A DNA stretch of 64,000 bases, taken from positions 124,001 through 188,000 of the forward strand of contig JABVXV010000076.1 of assembly GCA_013365325.1 (NCBI GenBank), read 5' to 3'. Source of the DNA: Dipetalonema caudispina (lineage: Eukaryota > Nematoda > Chromadorea > Rhabditida > Onchocercidae). Below, one piece after another: positions 58,801-64,000 of this stretch. Both the position numbers and the translations under genes were made by a program. Position 1 is the stretch's first letter. Each line of letters starts with the position of its first letter. The notes under the pieces were generated by a model. It was not told where the DNA came from, did no database searches, and saw nothing but the letters and a program-made list of their open reading frames with translations.

Positions 58801-61800
58801 TTAATTATCTTTTTTCATAAATGCTCCAAACATTTCCACCGGTACAGGAAATACGATTGTTGAATTGTGTTCCGCTCTGCAAAATATCATTTTTGAAAAA
58901 TTCGCTATCATTTATTATTATTTTATTCATTCGTGATAATTTATGCTGCTGCATGCATTATTTGCTGTTATTTCTATCATTTGTTGTATAAATGTTATCA
59001 CTTCTTATCATTTATCATCTCTATTTTGCAACAACATTTTAGCAATTGCAAGTAAATCAAGTAAACTATCCGAAAATCTTCTACGACATCTAATTTAGAC
59101 CATTAACAGCAAAAGATACACTTCTTACTCAATGATCAAACAGTTCTAATTAATTTCAGTTGACATTTTACGGCTAATTTTTTTCGCTCTTTTGAAGCTA
59201 TTGAACCAATTTTGAAATTAAAAATTTTTTTCTCTTTTTTTTAGCAAAGAAAAAAGGATCATACGCAATGCTATTCAATGCTTGGAGGTGTCGTAATTGT
59301 AAAGCTACCGGATTTGATTGGATTACGTCGGCAGCTTCTTTAAGTGCTCGTGATGCCTAAGTAAATAAATTATTATAAAAATTAATAAATAATTTAATAA
59401 AATGGAAATATGCAAATAGATGACATATTTAAATGAATGATGGATATATTTCGTCCAAATATTTAGTATTTCCATCCGTATATTTCAATAATGCCACCAA
59501 AAGAGAATTATTTCAGTTCGAATTTAAGTACAGTGATTATTATATAGTTTATTTATTATTTTAAAAAAATGTATTGTAAGGGAGAAAATAAAATATTCAA
59601 AGAAGTGCTAAAAAGTGATTTGATTATTTTTAGTTTTATGATAAGAAAGTAAAAAATATGTAATAAGTTTCGCATAAATTTACCTTCTGTTCACCTTCCG
59701 CTGCAACTACTTTAGCGCGAGCTTCACGTGCAGCTTCAGCTTCCGCTGCCATCGCACGTGTTAACTGTTGAGGTAATCTGATATCTTTCACTTCTACTCG
59801 TTCTACCTGTAAATCAAAACATCCTACTAGTCAATAGTATTAGAAGATTATCCCGTAATTAGATTTTCCAGTAATTATCTTTACACCTATTAGTATGTAT
59901 TTGAATAGTTAACGTACAAAATTTCAAACGTATTCAAAACAAAAAAAAAAAAAGTAAGACTTAAACCTTAACACCCCAATGTTCTGTTCCTTCATCCAAA
60001 ATGGTTTCACAAAGTTGTGCAATTGCTTCTCGCTCCGTTAACATCTCCGTCAAAGTTTTCATGCCTAAATTTATAGGACTTATTTTCCTTCAATTTATCT
60101 ACCATGGCTCATATTAAAGTTCAACCTCAATCTTACCAAATCATTGCAATTTTGGCTTAGTCTAATCTAGTTTAGAATAATTTTAATGGTAGAAAACTTT
60201 GCTTTAAAAACTGGTAATCTTTTTTCTTCTCATAATTTAACTATCAATCATAAATTACAAACTGAACTTTTTGCTAGCATAAGATATGAAAGTTGGAACT
60301 AATATAATTGAAAATTTGTGAGCATTTAAAAAAAAAATGAAAAACAATAATATATTGAATTGTTAGTTTAATCTTTTCGTGAGTTAACTAATTTTATCTA
60401 TCCAATGAATGTATGTAATTAAATTTTTAAATCTTCATCCAAAATATAACTTTATGTAATAAATATGAAATAAATTGTTTGAAATTTATTAAACAAAAAT
60501 TCCTTCCGAAAATATCCATTTCTATATCCTTATCCAAAATTATATCATTGTTTGCTTTGTTATTCAGATATTTCATAATTTTAAAATTTGAAATTGAAGA
60601 AGTCACCAATCATATTTTAAGCAAGATAATTAAATTACCAAGAGCATTACGCAGTGTTGTTTGAGCGAGCAATTTCGTCGAATATATTGCATCATCGACG
60701 TTGTTCACGGAAGCAATCGGATCAGACGTACGGAAATAGACGACAGCATCAACAGATACCGTTACCGAATCCTTTGAAAGAATCTCTTGTGGAGGCACTG
60801 CATATGATACAACCCTAAAAATATCACTTAATTAATTTGTGAAATTTTCTAATATTACTATTTTGACGAATTCATTTTTTTTTCAATCATTTTAAAGGTT
60901 TGATTTCTTTTTTCTCTCTTTTAGTAAGTTTAGTTAGATGATAAAAAATATTTTGTATGATAATTCTAAAATTGATATAATAGCTTTTAGCTAAAACTAT
61001 ATTCATATTTAAAGTTGTAGTAATAATAATGAGATATCGAAATTTTGTTCCAGTTTTCCTTGCATGGGACATTAAAAATTATTTTCATCTAAGGGGAATA
61101 ATACTTCAACCTCTTTTCAATTCGCAGAAATAAAAAGAGAGGAAAAGGGAGGGATTGAGAAAGAAAATAAGAAAAACCCACTTAAAATTATTGAAATAAC
61201 AGTAGATGATGGAAAATAAAAATAAAAAAAAAAAAAAAGGAAGTAAAGAGAGAAAGAAAGAAAGAAAGAAGAGAGTAAATTTTGCTACATTAATCTTCCA
61301 ACATTTTCTTATTTCAAAGCGATTTCTCAAAATTGTCTTTCCAATACGATTGTAATTGAGAATCGTTTGCTTATTCAATTGTAAAAGATAGTGAAGAAAA
61401 AGAGATGAAAGAAAAAAATTGTGTGAAATTAGAATAAATTTGTTATTAATACTGTAGTAAGAGAAAATGTAGCCATAAAATTGAGCATAATTAGTCTATG
61501 ATTCATTCTGATAGTATTTAAAGATAAATTGATTTTGTTTAGGTATTGCTAAAAAAAAAAAAAGGAAAGGAAAAAAAATTTGATATCATTCATTTGCATA
61601 ATAAAAGTTTAATTCTAACTTGATGATAAAATAATTTGTTGAGATATTTGTGGAAGATTTAAATTCAATTAAATTTAGATATTCGTAAATTTAAACATAT
61701 CTGAGATTCTGAAATTCAGATAATATATAAATAATAATGGAAGAAAATGCATTGCTAACTTACTATTATAATCACTATTATTGCTATTAATATTATTGTT

Positions 61801-64000
61801 AATATTGTCATCTTCATTGTCATCATAACTATTACTAATATTGCTACCAATATTATCGTTATTTATCATTATTATTATTATTATTGTTGTTGCTATCGTT
61901 GTTGTTGTTGTTTTGTTGTTTTTGTTGTTGCCGTTATCATTATTTTATTATTATTATTGCTATTATTATTACTATTATTATCATTGTTATCACCGTAATT
62001 ATTACTACAGTTATCATTATTATCAATTGATTCGTTTCATTCTTCTTTTGAAGCAGTACAAACTGTTTATTTACTAATCGTTGTATTCATCAACAAATCG
62101 TTTGATTCATTCCCGAGGAAATGTTAGTTTCTAGTTTGCTTTCATAGAAATTCAATATTCGAATATATTCAAATCGTTCATTTTCATTTATATCTCCAAC
62201 AAAAAAAAAAAAAAAAAATCACAAATATTATAAAAAGAAAACTGAGCAATTTCTCATTGCACTGAACCAATTTGCGACATTAAATGTAATTGATTCATTT
62301 CTTAGCTAAAAATTCATGTAAAAATATCTTTCATCAAAAGAATAGTATTTTCTGTTTTTCCCAATCTTTTTCACACTTTTATTACTAGTTAGTTGCGTAA
62401 CTGCTTTCATAATGATTCAGTCATTGAGTAATTCAGTATTAGCAATTCTTGGATTAATTTAACGAATAGTTTATTAAATTGTCGCCAGATATCGTTTCTA
62501 TCATAAATGTCAATTGTTAGTTAATCAAAAAAAAGAAAAAAACAACACTTAGATAAGCAAATATGTAATTCAATTTTCGTTTAGTTACTCTCTTATATAA
62601 CCATATTGAAATTCTCAATTAGTAAAATTTTTTTGCCATTGTTGTGCCATTTTTTCTTTCTTAGACTGAAATATAATTTAGGATTGGTAGTTTTATCCGA
62701 CTCATGTAAAAATGATAATTTAATTCGGATTTAAATAATTGTAGTTGAAATTTATAAATCTTTGTTTATTTAGCACTACTAACTATTATCGGCTATCAGG
62801 AAGAGGAGCATGGAGAATATGTGTGGAAAAAGTGAGAAAGTAGAAAATGCAAGACAATTTTTTTTGATGAATACAAATTATAGAACAGATGGAATCAGCT
62901 GGCATTAATAGTAACATTTATATTAGAAAAAATGATCGATGATTATTTTTAGAGAATTAAGAAACAAAAAATAAATTCGAAAAGTCAAGAATTAGATGTC
63001 GCAAAGGAAAGGTTAACAAAGGAGGGAAATTCGATTAAATGAACAAAACTTTTGCATTTTTTGTCCTCCATTAATTTTCCATTTTATGAAGTGAAAAATT
63101 TTTTTTTCAGTTTAGTTTCATTTGTTTGAAATGATTTATATTTTCGCTTAGTAGAATACTAATTTTGCACTTTTTTTTGATGAATAATTTATCACTTTGA
63201 AAATTTCCGTCAATCTTTTAAATTATTCAAATTTCCGGACAAATATTAATTTCTATTGAAATTTTATCTTGCAAACTTGAAATTCTAACAATTCATACTT
63301 GTCTCCCAGTTAAAAGAGAAAGAGAGAGGGAGAGATTAATGTTAGTTCAAAACAAAAAAATTTTTGAATGAGTGAAATTGAAAGATGTTAACCTGAAAAA
63401 ATTAAACATTAAACGTTAATAATCATTTATCATTCAAATATATTCATACAATTTTTTCTAGCATTTTATACTTTTGATAATTACTTTTGATGCACCAGAT
63501 TTAGGTTCAATGATAAGGAATAAAGCTTCTTTCATATTTATAATAAATTTGCCGATTTATCTTAAAAGTTGTAAAAACTTTTAGATGATTTAAAATAACT
63601 ACCAATAGTGATGATAATTGCAGAATAATTATTAAAATTTAAAAAAAAAGAAAAACAAAAAATTCAAATAATGAAAACATTTTCAAGTCGTAATAGACAA
63701 TAAAATTAAATATAAAATATGAAAATTCTATATTTAGATAAAGAATAAATTTAAAATCAATTCGATTAAATCATAATTATGACCAACTTTTACAGTATCA
63801 ATACTGTTGTTTTATTTTTCATATTAATCGTGACATATGGTAACGGTATACTGTAATAGATATCATATTTAAAAAAATGAAAAAAGAAAAAAAAGACAAC
63901 CTAAGATCAATTTTCCTGTATGTATCAATGCATGGTATAACAAATATCATGCCCGGTCCACGAGCGCCACCAAAAACCAGCCGGCCAATTCGAAATATTA
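58801..64000 (-). CDS. stomatin-family (SPFH/band 7) membrane protein, 5' end off window
   Basis: Exons (5' to 3' on -): 64000-63901 (partial), 60814-60639, 60064-59967, 59806-59684, 59356-59265, 58876-58801. Phases agree; TAA stop. Stomatin landmarks in order: [135 protein letters not shown] and [11 protein letters not shown]. The N-terminal hairpin lies right of the window. The protein ends about four residues behind the conserved FGAF, so there is no long C-terminal extension as in MEC-2. Known role: oligomeric scaffold on the inner membrane leaflet that tunes ion channels and cholesterol-rich domains; the nematode relatives are unc-1, mec-2 and the sto genes, and which one this is cannot be settled here. 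Confidence 0.93.
60815..63900 (-). other. 3.1-kb intron of the stomatin gene
   Basis: Lies between the IDLR exon and the [10 protein letters not shown] exon. It holds a TTA/TTG-type microsatellite block (about 61760-62020), poly(A) near 61220 and 62200, and a GA-rich block near 61130-61280. No gene seen. Confidence 0.7.
61760..62020. repeat. mixed TTA/TTG trinucleotide repeat
   Basis: Imperfect ATT, TTG and TAT triplets over about 260 bp in the stomatin intron. Repeat-derived open frames occur on both strands. Confidence 0.9.

Overview
The window is nuclear DNA from a nematode, most likely a filarial-type or other very AT-rich clade III worm. This rests on the roughly 75% AT composition, dense short exons with GT..TTTYAG introns, start codons lying 2-8 nt behind splice acceptors (as in spliced-leader mRNAs), and nematode-style versions of animal genes. 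The species assignment is inference; the gene identities come from reading exon by exon with splice phases checked by hand. No bacterial, viral or transposon genes were recognised.

Left part (1-25.1 kb, compact). A RABGAP1-type Rab GTPase-activating protein runs on the + strand from beyond the left edge to 8902. A convergent atf-6 gene (ER-stress bZIP membrane sensor) lies on the - strand at 12676-18983. Divergent from it is lin-5 (NuMA/Mud family spindle-orientation protein) on the + strand at 20094-25095. The atf-6/lin-5 gap of 1.1 kb carries a triple GATA motif, an E-box, E2F-like sites and a TATA-like box.

Right part (28.4-64 kb, long introns, all on the - strand). In order of transcription these are: a stomatin/SPFH gene truncated by the right edge (64000-58801), a PPM1L-type PP2C phosphatase (54419-35977, one intron of 8.7 kb), and a rhodopsin-family peptide-type GPCR (35680-28435) starting about 300 nt behind the phosphatase stop. 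The last two are a possible operon pair.

No single new multi-gene system is visible. The points worth a second look are: a GPCR with most class A microswitches altered, an apparent frame break in its second extracellular loop and a probable GC-AG intron; a partial duplication of an atf-6 luminal exon inside the next intron; a poison-exon-like, hairpin-bearing island in atf-6; a strong G-quadruplex motif on the sense strand of a PPM1L intron; and a perfect 30-bp palindrome in the GPCR gene. All exon borders are manual predictions.
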